DNA from: Bradysia coprophila
Lineage: Eukaryota; Arthropoda; Insecta; Diptera; Sciaridae
NCBI RefSeq assembly: GCF_014529535.1
Contig: NW_023503372.1
Location: 934,075 to 998,074, forward strand
Length of the DNA: 64,000 nucleotides
Direction: 5' to 3'
A program made the position numbers and the translations under genes. Below are positions 35,401-49,113 of the stretch, piece after piece. The stretch's first letter is position 1; each line of letters opens with the position of its first letter. The notes under the pieces are model-generated. The model worked only from the letters and a program-made list of their open reading frames with translations, did no database searches and was not told the DNA's origin.

Positions 35401-38400
35401 CAACAACACGCTGCGACCGTATCAATTGGAAGGATTGAATTGGTTGAAATTTTCGTGGTACAATTCGCACAATTGTATCTTGGCCGATGAAATGGGTCTG
35501 GGTAAAACCATTCAAAGTTTGACCTTTGTCCACTCGTGCTACGAGTATGGAATGCGTGGACCATTTTTGGTTATTGCTCCACTGTCGACCATTCCCAATT
35601 GGCAGAGAGAATTCGAAAGCTGGACCGACTTAAACGTTGTCGTTTACCACGGTTCGGTGACTAGCAAGCAAATGATTGCCGAATATGAATTTTACTACAA
35701 AAACGACAATGGCAAGACTATCAAAGACTTGAACAAATTTAATGTTTTGATCACAACGTTCGAGATGATTGTCACCGACTACGCTGATTTGAGATTATTC
35801 AATTGGCGAGTATGTGTTATCGACGAGGCTCATCGCTTGAAGAACCGTAACTGCAAACTGCTCGAAGGCCTACGACAATTGAACTTGGAACATCGAGTTT
35901 TGCTGTCCGGAACCCCACTGCAGAACAATGTCAACGAATTGTTTTCGTTGCTGAATTTCCTCGAACCGACACAATTCGCTAGCTGCGATGCTTTCCTCAA
36001 GGAATTCGGTAGTCTGAAAACCGAAAGCGAGGTACAGAAATTGCAAGCCCTGCTGAAACCGATGATGTTGCGTCGTCTAAAGGATGACGTGGAAAAGTCA
36101 TTGGCACCGAAAACGGAGACAATTGTCGAGGTGGAGCTGACCAATATCCAGAAGAAATACTACCGCGGCATCTTGGAGCAGAATTTCTCGTTCTTGAAGA
36201 AAGGAACGACGGCACAGAATATTCCAAATCTGATGAACACCATGATGGAGTTGCGAAAGTGCTGTATTCATCCGTATCTGCTGAACGGAGCCGAAGATCA
36301 AATCCAATACGATTCTCGACACACCCACGGTGAAGATCCCGATTCCTACTACAAAAACTTGATTTTATCCGCCGGTAAAATGGTGCTCATTGACAAACTG
36401 TTACCGAAACTGCGGTCGAACGGCCATCGAGTGTTGATATTCAGTCAGATGGTTCGTTGTTTGGACATTCTAGAAGATTATCTGATTTACCGCAAGTATC
36501 CGTTTGAACGAATTGATGGTCGGATTCGCGGTAATTTGCGTCAGGCTGCCATCGATCGATACTCGAAACCAGATTCCGATCGATTTGTATTTTTGCTGTG
36601 TACAAAGGCTGGTGGTTTGGGTATTAATTTGACCGCTGCCGATACGGTCATCATCTACGACAGTGATTGGAATCCACAGAACGATTTACAGGCACAGGCT
36701 CGTTGCCATCGTATCGGACAACAGAAAATGGTGAAAATCTATCGTCTGCTGTGCCGTAACACATACGAACGTGAAATGTTTGACAAGGCCTCGTTGAAAT
36801 TGGGTCTGGACAAGGCTATTCTACAGAGCATGAACACCGGCCTCAATTCATCCGGCAAGGAGACCGGAACACGTCAATTGTCTAAGAAAGAAATCGAAGA
36901 TTTACTGAAGAAAGGTGCCTACGGTGCCGTAATGGACGACGATAACGCGGGTGATAAATTTTGCGAAGAAGACATCGACTCGATTTTGGAGCGTCGAACG
37001 CAAGTTATTACCATGGAGTATGAGAAAGGTTCAACGTTCTCCAAGGCATCATTTGCCGCTTCCGGTAATAGATCGGATATTACGATTGACGATCCAGATT
37101 TCTGGACGAAATGGGCAAAGAAGGCGGAAATTAACGAAAATGCCGGCGAGCCGGAACAGGAAGATTTGATCATTGCCGAACCGAGACGACGCACACAAAT
37201 CAAACGCTATGGCCACGATGAGGGTGTCATGGATATGTCCGAAGAATCGGCACAATCTGCACAGTCCGATGAAGAAGAGGGCATGGGTAAGAAAGGCGTG
37301 AGAGTTTTCTGTTTGGATTTTGGTTTCTAACAATTCTTTACAACACAGGCCTGCGTAGCAAACGAAAACGCGACAAATTCAAGAAGGGTAAACCCGGAAA
37401 CGACGATTACATTCCCAGAGATCGTGACACATTGGCTGCTCTCGGAATGGAAGATGTTACGTACGGATCGTGGGCCCGATCTGAATGCTTCAAAGTGGAA
37501 AAGGGTTTACTGTCCTATGGGTGAGTTGGGTTGTGTACACCGAAGCATTTTGTGTCGCGGTGAACATTTTGAACGAAAATCTGTTTTTCTTGTAGATGGG
37601 GCCGATGGACTGAAATCAATGAACAAGGCCAGTTCAAACGTGGCTGGGCATTGTCCGACATCGAAGATTGTGCGCGAGTAATTGTAAGTAAATCGGCGAT
37701 CTGTTCATATTGCATTGGGCCGTGATCCACATGATGCTTACCATGCTAATATTGAGAGAACTTTAGGTTCTCGCTGAATTCAACATATTCTCAATAAATA
37801 CACTGATGGACAATCGCGGAACAAAAATCAAAATGAAATTCTCATACACTCAGACCCCGTTAGATCGAATTCAACTCAAACTTTCTGCATTCATTTCAGC
37901 TTCTCTACTGTCTGCAAGTGTACCGCGGCGACGAGAAAATTAAGAATTTCATTTGGGATCTGATTACACCCACCGAATCGGGTGAAGAGAATAAGATCAG
38001 TCGCAATCACAGTGGCCTGCACAATTTGGTGCCGCGTGGACGCAATGCCAAAGGTAAGATCGCACAATGCTCCAGTTTCCGCACCTGCGTGTTCGTTGTT
38101 TTGGTGTTCTAAATTTTTCGTTTTTGATACTATCATTTTAAGGTCGTAAAGGCGGTAAGGGTCCGAAAGAGAATCCCGTGCCCAAAGAGAAAATACCCGG
38201 CGCACAAAATATTCTCGATCCGAATCATTGGAGTCGAGATGAGAAATATAATGCGGAAGAATTTTTGGAACCGCCGTATAAAAAGCACTTGGGACGACAT
38301 GCCAACAAGTGAGTTTTGCCTTTCGATTCGATTTTTTTGTTCTTTGGCATAGAATACCTTCATCGTTCACATCCGTAATCGATTCAATTTTGTTTTTAGG

Positions 38401-41400
38401 GTTTTACTACGTGTTCGAATGCTGTACTACATTAAACATGAAGTGATCGGTGATTTGGTACAACAAATAACTGACGGAGCCGTTGCAAGGTAATTGACAT
38501 TCACGACTTTTTACTCTTAAGAAATTTTCGTTTTTTTTTTCTTTTCTTTTTGGTTCGATTGCTAGTTCTTCCTCTACTTTTTCTTTGGTTCGAAAAAGGA
38601 AAATTTACTTCAAAACTGCAAAAGAATTGTTTGCGCCTCTTTGTTTGTTTCCCTTTTGTTCATTTGCCATTCATTTTGTGTTCGTTTCTTCATCAACAAA
38701 ACTTCATTCATAGCTGAATTAGAGTCGTCGCGGCCACATTAAGTTTCGTTTCGATATTCTCGACGACACAAGCGATTTGAAAAATGATGACGCACAGTGT
38801 TCGATCCACGTGCATTGAGTGTTTGGGAAGGAAGGCCTACTCTCCTTTCAGCAAACGACTTCCTGTTGATACATTCTCCCTTCTACAGTGAGTAGAGCCC
38901 GAGACTCTCTTCAATTTTGTCAAATTCTTTAAGATCTAGACAAATTCGAGAAAAAAAATCCGCACAAATACCTCCAGGGCATGGTACAAGTCACGTGAAG
39001 TATGAAAATCAGTGTCATGGAACTAAAACTTGAACCATCATGTTAATCATACCTGAATATGGTGTGACCTATTTTCGTTGTTATATTTGTGCATTGTATT
39101 CCGACTGTATGGCATGCCAGGGCGTATCGAAAACTGCATTCAGACGTGTGGTCGGGGGATGACAAGGTGTTCGGGAAGAAGTCCAGCTATTGTCATGGAA
39201 TGTTGTGTACACATACTGTCCAAGGTGTACTCAACCCACCAGCACCGAATACACTGTCTGCACCGACATATCGACTATCTCATACCACTAGCTAATCGTT
39301 TGTGTGTCAGGAAACACAAGTAACTTTTCTTGATGTCTCGGCAGGGACACCTCTTGGAGCATCGGAATCTTCAGCTCTTTTGTAGAGTTATGGATGCTCT
39401 CCTAGAACTTCGTTTTCAAAATTGCCCTCAATTCGCTACGCCCTATTGGCGATGCTGTTAACAGAAGCACGTTATAACCATTGCCGTCGTCGGTCAATTC
39501 TGCTATCCATTGGTTGTGTGCACTCTAATTGAAATCGCTTCAGTACTTATCGACACGAGAAGATTTATCAAAACGAAAACTTAATAGCGAATAAATGACC
39601 GCTGACCAATCCAACACACAATCGTCGGTCAGTCAGTCAGTTGCCTTAATTTTAAAGAAATTTTTTGCTTTTCGCTTCAGTTTTTCCCATAATTTTCTTC
39701 CCCCATTTCCCTAAATTCTTGCTTCATTTTCATCAAGTGGGCATGTCGGTCAAATCAAAAGTAAATCGGCAAACACTGGTACTGACTTCCCTATCCATTC
39801 ATATACAGCAGGTCCATCCCACGGTCAGTAACAGTGTTTGTTTTAGTAAATTGAGATTAAGTAAAAAAAAATTGGAATTCCGAAAAAAGTTTAGTCGAAA
39901 CAAATCAATGTGTTCACTTCAAATCCATTTTGTTCTTTCACAACACTCTACTCATTCTGTTCCCCTTCACTTCTATATTATTTCACTCTCTTCTATGTTC
40001 TTCCAAAAGAAATTGTTTTTTGTTTCTTCCTTTGACCGTGTTTTGATATTCTGACAATGTTTTTAATTTAATTAAAGCAATGATCCCATTGCTGCATTTA
40101 GGATAACACCATACGTTTCCCATTCTCTCGGAACGAAGCAGAGGTATTTGTTGTTTGTTTGTCTCTCTTTTTATTTAAAATAATCTTTTTACAAAAAACA
40201 AAAGTTCAAAGCAACGCAACACTTTTTATAAATGGAATTTTCTTGTTGAAAAATGTTTTTTTTTATTCGAAAGGCACAGAAAGAAGTACAGTATTTGTTA
40301 TCCGTGTTATTTATCCCGTGAACGTTTCAGTGTTATTTTCAAATTGAAATATTTTTTTTACCAAATTTTCTTCCTCATCAAAATATGTAATACTCACTCA
40401 CACCACCACCCCAAGAAATCAGACCCCATCCAACCCATTTTTTCCGTTTCGAATTTATTTTGCGAGAGTCACCACCGTTTCCGTATTTGTTGTAAATTGT
40501 GTCCGACATTAAGTTCGACCGAATTTATTTTTCGCATTGAATGTGTCGCTTATTGTTCTGTATTTTTGCAATTATATTTTCTCTGCTTCATGTTTGGTTT
40601 GGGAAGAACGATTTCAAATCTTTCACAATCTGTTACGTTCACAAGAATAATGGACAAATGTTGACCCAATAAAATCGCTTACTCTCGGCAAAATGGATTC
40701 GGGTCATGTGTCAATCTCGGAACATGTACTCGTTGTCGGATTAATAAACTTGTTCTTAAATGAAAGAACTATAGGTGTCCGGCTACTGGTACACTTGTCC
40801 GGTCTGGAGACTGGTGTCGCCGTCCCAGTTTTTTCTGAATTCTTTTTGTATGAATGGGAGCGGCTCAACAGCCCTTTTTTGGTAGTAAATTAGCTCGTTA
40901 ATATATGCAAGTGGAAGCACAGACAACATAGCCTGACTGGCCCTTCGGGCGTTATATGCAAAAAAAAAGCTTTGTAAAAAGCTCTTCATTGCCCATTTAC
41001 ACAAAAATCAAAAAGCCCTTCGGGTCTAACATGCAGAGCTTTGAAAATTCAATTTTTCTACGTTGCACATTTTCCCTGGTCAAAAATCAAAACCATCGGT
41101 GTCAATCCACTCATCAAACATAATTTTTCAATTCTATAGTCATTGCCTATTGGTCAGTGTGTCTATCAAATCCCAGGCTCGATGCATCTGAGGTTCGGTA
41201 TCATGAAAAACTCGAAAAGTATTTTCTTAGAAAACAGGCAGCAGAATCAGAAAACTTAACTTAAATTCCGGTCGATTAGGGTATTTTGTTGGCATGAATT
41301 AATTAGTAATTGTGTCATATCATTACATTACCCGATACGAAAGACTTTAGTTTTTGAGCCCTAAAAGTGCCCTGAGGAGGCCAAGTGTGTAATATTGTAG

Positions 41401-44400
41401 AAAATTCAGATGGATGTCAAATTGAAGATATTGAATATTAGAATTAAAGAATAAAATTTTTGATGTAAGTTCTGGCGTGCCCGGTTTGCCGGATAAGTTG
41501 AAAATCCTTGTTAGGCACGACAGACCTTACAACAAAATATTTTCATTTTACCTTCGATATTTTGCGAACAGAAGACACCTGAAATCTGTTCGAAAAGACA
41601 GACTGCTTTTCATTCCATCCCATTCACTTCTTTCTAATGAACATTTTTGTAATTTGCTAGTAAGACTTTTGTTCCAGTTTTGAATTTTAAATGTGTGTTA
41701 CGCTTTACGTTCCATTTTTTTTCTTTCTTTCAAAGAAAGGATTTTTTGCCAAAATATTCGAATTTTGTTTCAATTTGTTTTTTTGTTTTCATTCAATTCG
41801 TTCAGCACGACATTTTTTACTGAATTCAATTGAATGCCCAGCAAACAAATCAAACGAACCCAACAAAGAAGATTGTTTTTGTTGACAAAACAATTTGTTT
41901 GCTGAACAAACGAAAATTCTTCTTAACCTTTTGCTTCCTTTTGTTCCGTTGAATTTGATTGAATGAAAATCGAAACCGATTCTCATTCATCCAAGTGTCA
42001 ATGGACATTTTCTTTTTCATTGTTGAGCGTTCAAAATTTTTTTATCAGAACTAAAATTTACAAAACAAAAACCTTCTCGTAAACTCGTATTACAAATCTC
42101 ACCACGAGAGCAAATTGGAATGGCGAATCGGGCGTTCGATATGCTACAAAATTGGTTGAATTGGTTGATTTGCATTTTTATTTCATTTATGATTTAGACA
42201 AATTCTCAAATTGAACACATTGATTTGGCCGTACAAAAACGTTACATTTTTCCACCAATTTTCTTTTCTTCCTCTTTCCAAACATTTTTTTTTTGAATAT
42301 TTTACCAACTTCACTCGATAGTGGATTTTTGAATGTTTGTGAAACAAATTTTGTTTGCACTGCTCCCATCTTCATTCTTCACAGATATGTGTTGTCTAAT
42401 AGTAAAGCTGTGAGAAAAGATTAAATTTTTTGGAAATCTTCATACGTCTTTCAGGTGAAATTGTGTCCCATTTGTTTAATGTAATTTAACGTTTCCAACA
42501 AAACGTAATTTTTCTACATCGTTTCCAAAGTTCCGAAAGCTGTAGTTTTATTTCCTGGGACGCGGCTGCAGTTTTATTCGTGGGACGTGTTTACTGGTGC
42601 CAAGACTTTCTAATGTTTAATATGCAAGAAAAAGAGACGGCACATTTCAGCAATATTCTGCGGGAAATTCAAATAATGTCAAGGACATTTCTGTCAAAAA
42701 GTTCAGAAGTCTACAACTGGGTCCGAATTCAAATAAAATTCTCGCTTTACGACAACTGAACCCTGCAATCGCGATGCAATTTTTTTTTTTTTTCACTCTT
42801 ACGTTTCACACTTTCGTCTCTCCAATTTTATTTTTAAAACTTATTATTTGACTGTCTACCCCTCCCCGCCTACAAAAGAACACACCATTTTTGAAAATCG
42901 TACTTTTCTAAATTCCAAATTTGGGTTATATTACTGTGTAGCGAACTCCCAATTTGCCCGCCGCCAACCAACGATCAGGTGCCAAGCTCTTGGTGGATAC
43001 CGAAATGTTGCGATAAAAGTCTATTGGTGGGAACGTATAAGCACGGCTGCGAAAATTATCGTCCGATACGATGTGATCCGGCACTATGTTTTGTAACACA
43101 TCTTGGTCCCGGCGACGATACCAGCTTTATACCAGCGTAAGTATCTGTTTTATCATTTTTTGTTTGTTTTTGTTTGCTTGAAAAGTAGTCCAGGCCAATA
43201 AAGATGAAGAGAAAATTTGTTTTTTAAACGGAATGCAAGTGGAATGTTGAAATGGCTACCGCGGTGTGTACTAAGATTTGGTGCACAAACCTCGGTGACA
43301 ATTTCCATTCTGCTACCAGTAAGTAAAACAAAAACGAAAACAATTTTCCGTTCATAAACGCTACTACGGCGCATGTTAAATTATTAAACATTTTCGCTTC
43401 CAACTTTGGCATGTTCTAAGTTTAAGACTCACCGTACGAAAGGCACATCACGAAAGCAATGACTGTGCTCCATTTCGTGACTTTAATTGGAATTGTATTT
43501 CGGTCTAGGGTCGGTCATGACTTGTCACTAAAGTCATGACTACCTTTGGCAAATGCCAATTGTGAGAGGAAAACTTGGTGTCACATCAAATCTCCGAAAT
43601 GTCGTTGCACTTCAATTGATCTGACTTCCCTCTAAATCGTCACACGCGAACAAACATTTCATTTCGTTCGTCAATCTCATTCCTTATCCTATCTCTTCAG
43701 AAACGAGGACGATGGCAATTCCAAACACGAAACGGAAGAAGACGTTGACGACGATGGCACGGCCACCAAAGATTCGGACTCGAAAGCCACCGACTCGAAA
43801 GATGCCGAATTCGATCGGCCCAGTTCATCAGGTAAGACAAAATGACACGAAAACTATATCGACGATGGAAATTAAAATACGTCAACAATAATAGTTACAC
43901 CCGCAGGAATTGACGACGATGAGAGTGTGTACAATGCTGGTGGTGCTACGACATCATCAGCTCCTGACGATCAAATATGGCCATCGATGCAGGATTTGAA
44001 TACGCGATTGCGTCGTGTTATCACATCGTATCAGCGCAACTACAAGAAGGAAGAATTGAAGCAACAGCAGAAGGCTAAGGTATGTACAACAGACCGGCAA
44101 TTTTGTAATTTTTTTTGTTTTTTGTTTTCCTTGTTTATTTTGTTTTGAATGACAAACGGTGGACTAGTGACCAGAAAGAGAGTGAATAGACTTTGCTTGT
44201 ATTCATGTACGTCACGTAGATGAACATTTATTATGATTTGTGTTGAGCCTCTTTAGTTGGTATTATATTATTTTGAACTTAGATATTGACCGTATTGTGT
44301 AAAACGTTTGAGACATTTTAAACCCTAAGAAACCGTATAAACTCTGCAACCGGACCTAACATTAGACACATGTTTATTGTGACTCGAATTTTTTTTTTTT

Positions 44401-47400
44401 AAATATTTTTCGCCAATCCTCTTCCTCCAACCATTAGCTGCAAGCCATGGTCAACACACAACCGGTGCCAACATTACAATCGGCCACAACATCAGCCCAA
44501 AATGCTAACACCAACTTAACCCAAGCAATGGCTGCAGTCCATCAACAGCAACAACAACAACAGCAGCAACAGCAACAACAACAGTCCCAGCATCAACAAC
44601 AACAATCCCAGCAACATCAACAACAACAATCACAACAACAACAACAAAATGCCCAGCAATCCCAGCAATCTCAAATGCAACAATCTTCACAACAATCGCA
44701 GCAGGGCAATGCGTCCCAATCGCAACATTTACCAACGGCAGCTGATATACAGCTGATGATCAGTTTAGGTTTGGGTTTGAATCCGTCCGATGCGTCGCAA
44801 TTGGCTAATTGGGATCTGCAAAAATTGGCCATGTTGTTGGTAAGTAGACGTCATATCCAATTCGTTTTTATTGAAACATATTTTCGTGAATCGTTGCGTT
44901 GTGTGTCGTAGTATGGTAAATACACTCAGTAGCGTTGGATTATTATAGAATCTATAACTAACACGAAACACTGTCCGTTTTGTTCCACTTTTTTGTTTTT
45001 GGTTTTTGTAGACACAATACTAAACATATAAGGGGGGGGTACCACTAGACGAAACTGTAAAATAATTAAAATGAAGAAAAAATATTGAAATTCCGACCCG
45101 AAATTGTGCTAGTGGTACACTCCGCGTATACACATTACACTTAAACTATTACATCTCACGTAGAATTTATCATTTTATGTTGTTGTTGTTGTCAATGACA
45201 CCTGTAGCAATTGTTAGACATGTTTTTTCTATCTTGAAAATAAATTTTATTCGACACCTGTGTCCCAACACACACAAAATACCATATGACACTCAACTTC
45301 AACTGTTCCAGCAGCACACATGTAGTGATGAAACACCCGAAAATATTCAACATTCTTTTCATTCATTTCAGAAAATGGAACGTCGTGACAAAATCGAACA
45401 AGCCGTCAAAGAACGCGAACGTGTCCGTTTAGACGCTGTACAAAAGAAGTGGAATCGTCGCGAAGAAAGTGAATTCTTACGCGTACTTACCGGCTACGGC
45501 GTCGATTTACAACAGTGCACAAACATACCGACGCCGGATTGGATGCGATTCAAAGCCATGGCTAAATTGGATAAGAAAAGCGACGAAAGTCTGAGCGACT
45601 ACTACAAAGTGTTCATTGCAATGTGTAAACGACAGGCGGGTGTAAGATTAAGCGAAGATGATAAGGGACTGGAGGGTATTATCGATGACATTAGCGAGGA
45701 TCACGCACGGCTTGTGTTGGACCGATTGGAGCTGTTGTCGAAACTGCGAGAGGTTGTAAAAAGTCCGCAGTTGGACGAGCGACTGTTGTTATGTCAAAAT
45801 AATTTCGATACGCCTGACTGGTGGGAATCGGGAAAACATGATCGAGAATTGATACGTGCCGTTCTCAAGCATGGTCTGTATCGCTCTGAATACTACATTT
45901 TCAACGATCCGGAATTCAGTTTCAGTAAATCGGAACGAATCTTCGTGGAAGAAATGGAGAAACATTTGATGAAAGTTCAATTGGCCGAGGCCGAAGCAGA
46001 AGCCCTGGACAATAAGGAACGAATCATCAAATTGGAGCAGGGTGACAGTACGATGCACATTGAAAAGGTGAAGAAAGAAGAACCAGAGGTGATCGAAGTG
46101 AAGGAAACTGAAGAGGTGAAAGAGGTTAAGACTGAGGAAAGTCCTGAAAAATCGATCCCAGAAAAGGAGTCGACCACCGACGATGATGTCGTCGTTCCTG
46201 TGGCTGATGAAGAGACTCCAGTTCGTAGCCCAACAGCGTCGCCAGAGAAAATTGAGAAAGTCGATGATTCGAAGGCTGAAGAAACTAAAGATGAAGACGT
46301 TGAAAAAATGGAAGTTGACGAGGCGGAGGATAAAAAAGAAGACGAAGAAAAAACTGAAACCGATGAAACTGTCACTACTGATGTCAAAGAAGAGGTTGAA
46401 GACAAGGTCGAAGATAAAACTGAAACTAAAGAGAACGATGTCGACGAACCAATGGTGGAAGATGTTCCGACCGTTGACAAAGACGAAAAAGTCGAAAAAG
46501 ACGAGAAAGAACCAGCGGACGAGAAGGTCGAGACAATCGAGAAAAACGACACAAAAGAAGATGAAACTGAAGACAAGGAAAAGCCGGAAACTAAAGATGA
46601 GAAGGAAGACGACGATGTTGTTGCCGCTGAAGTTGAGACCGACAACAAGGAAGTCAAAGAACCTGCAACACCACCGGCCAAAGTGGAAGAAATTAAAGAT
46701 GACGATGAGATTTTGGAAGAAGGCGTCGGTGATCCAGACGACGACGAAGTGATGAAGGAAAAGGAGAAGGCAGTGGAAGAAGAATGCAAAAAGCAGGCGG
46801 CTGAATTGAAGGCCCGTTTCCCTGATCTGGAAGTCATTCAACCGTTGGTGAAGGTGAAGCCATCTCCTGATCCAGTCAAGGAAGTGAAAGGTATGAAATC
46901 AATGATTGTTCATAGTGCCAGGCGCAGATATTAAACGATTTTTTTTTCTTCTAATTTTCACAGTCGACAAACCCGTCATCAAAGCCGAATACGTCGTCAA
47001 AATACGTTGGTTCCGGGACTTTGCGTTAGAAAAGCGCATTTCCCATATCATATATTGTGTCGAACGACGCGCGTGGCCGGTAGGTAAATCGTACTCGGCA
47101 TACACCGGATGCCAAGGAATGGACTTAGACATTCCGCTCTACGAAACCGTTAAGCATTTGCCGACGACACTGAATCAAGTAGCCCGACATGCATCAGCTA
47201 CACCCGATGTTATAACCATAACCACCGATCAAGGGCTGTCTAAGCAGCTACAAAATCAAATAAATGCCACGACCATTAATCCATTACAAGCGGTGGCTGC
47301 GGCTACAAGTAAGAAAAGAAAAAGACACATTGCTATTGATGTTGAGACTGAACGCGCAAAATTGCATGCTTTATTGAATAGTACTCAAAGTCCAGGTAAT

Positions 47401-49064
47401 TATGTTTGGTTTTTAATTTCCCTTCGTTTTTTTGTTATTCGTTTAGTTGATTAGGATTTGATTTCATTTCAAAAAAAATGTCCAGTAAATATCCCCTCAT
47501 TCCCCCGATTTCATTCGCCATTCTCTCTCATTGATCGCATTTGTCGATCAGATTTTTTTGTTGTCGTTCCAAATCATTTTTTTTTTCGTTGTCGCCATCA
47601 CTTCCAATGAACTTTGATTACAATTTTTCTATCCAATTTTCTTGGCTTGAATTCAATTTTTCTCCTCTGTTACGCTTCCAAACCCATCCAAAATTCTAAA
47701 CAATTCTAACAATCGCATTCCATTCCATTCCACTTGCATCACCATCAGCCAATGCGTTCACCGTACCGACGAAAACCACATCGGCGTGGAACGACGAAGA
47801 ATCCAATGAATCCCGTCGCAGCACCAATTCATCGACGAACCTTCAACCGCCGCCGGCACATCAACATCAACCGTTGACTAGGTCTACATCGCAGACCCAA
47901 CAGCAAACGTACACAAAGCCCACGGTGATACCGGGCACATCGAGTACGCTGACACCAATTGATTTGTCCTCAAGGTTTGTTTTGCGATTTTTTTCTTTCT
48001 TCTTCTTTTATGACCGGTGATGGTGTTGTTTCAGTTTGCCAAAGGTTAACATGGCCGATATGTTGAAGAATCCGATCGATTTGTCCGAGGTGCAGGACTT
48101 TTCGATGTCCAAGAAGCAAGGTGGTGCTTCGTCATTTGCCGGCAAAGGAAAATTGGACGATATGTTGACGAAATTGATGAAGAAGAACAACTGCGTAAGT
48201 ATTCAATCATTTGTAACATTCCGACAGCGAGCACAGACATTCATTACCTTGTTATTTACAATATTTACAGGCCGTTGAGGAGCCATCATCAGGTGGAAAA
48301 GAAAAGCGTCGACGAAAATTGGACGAAATTGTTTTGGGATTGTCCGCTGCCAAAGAACAGAAAACTTTCCCTGATCCATCATTGCCGTCGTCCAAGAAGC
48401 AACAAATTACACCCAGTGTTTCTGTCACGCCAGCCAGTGCACCGACATCTTCGTCGAATCAGTCGAATCAGAAACCGTTCACAATCACCGTTACCAGTGT
48501 ACCCGGTAAGTACTGCAGACGACGATGAACCATGTTGTCCAAGAATGTGTAACTGACCTCTGTCCATAACAATTCCAGGTTCATCGAAATCAAATCAATC
48601 GTCCAACCAGTCGAGCAGTGGACTGGCTGCATTGCAAAATATGGCACTGGGCGGTGGAAGCTCATCGCAATCGATGAAGGACTCCAGTCTGAACGCTTTG
48701 TTTGCTCAAGCAGCTCAGGCCGATACGGCGGCATTTATCAAACAGCAACAGAAATTGCTGCAACAATTGCCAGCCAATTCACCGCAACGGAAATCTTACG
48801 AGGCCATTTTAGCGGAAATGAAGCAAGCGGCCGATTATAACAGGTAAACCGGCTAACAGTTGATAGTTTTTCGGACAAATTTTTAATCAATATTTTTTGT
48901 TTTGTTGTTTCAGTTACGTGAACAGTTCCAAATACAGTTCGCATGAGGCTAAAGTGAACAAATGGCTTGCTGAACAAACTGCTGCGTTGAACGACTCTCA
49001 TTTGGTTGATTATCGACGATCATCGTCGTCGTCTTCATCTTCCCGTCAACAGCAACAACAACAG

Positions 49065-49113
<49 letters not shown>

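Noticed and set aside
37287..37330. Read-through of the large kismet exon to a stop at 37328-37330 as the true C terminus
   Set aside because: A GT-AG splice at 37286/37349 keeps phase and continues into conserved CHD sequence ([15 protein letters not shown] onward).
42942..43136. Possible compensated frameshift in kismet at [10 protein letters not shown], where CHD7 has WWD..ADKS
   Set aside because: The reading frame is kept, the flanking text is well conserved, and a CCDKS-type variant is plausible for insects. No need to invoke an error.
45789..46841. 350- and 286-codon minus-strand open frames
   Set aside because: Antisense shadows of the Glu/Lys/Asp-rich kismet exon; the Phe/Ser-rich text follows from reversed GAA/GAT codons.
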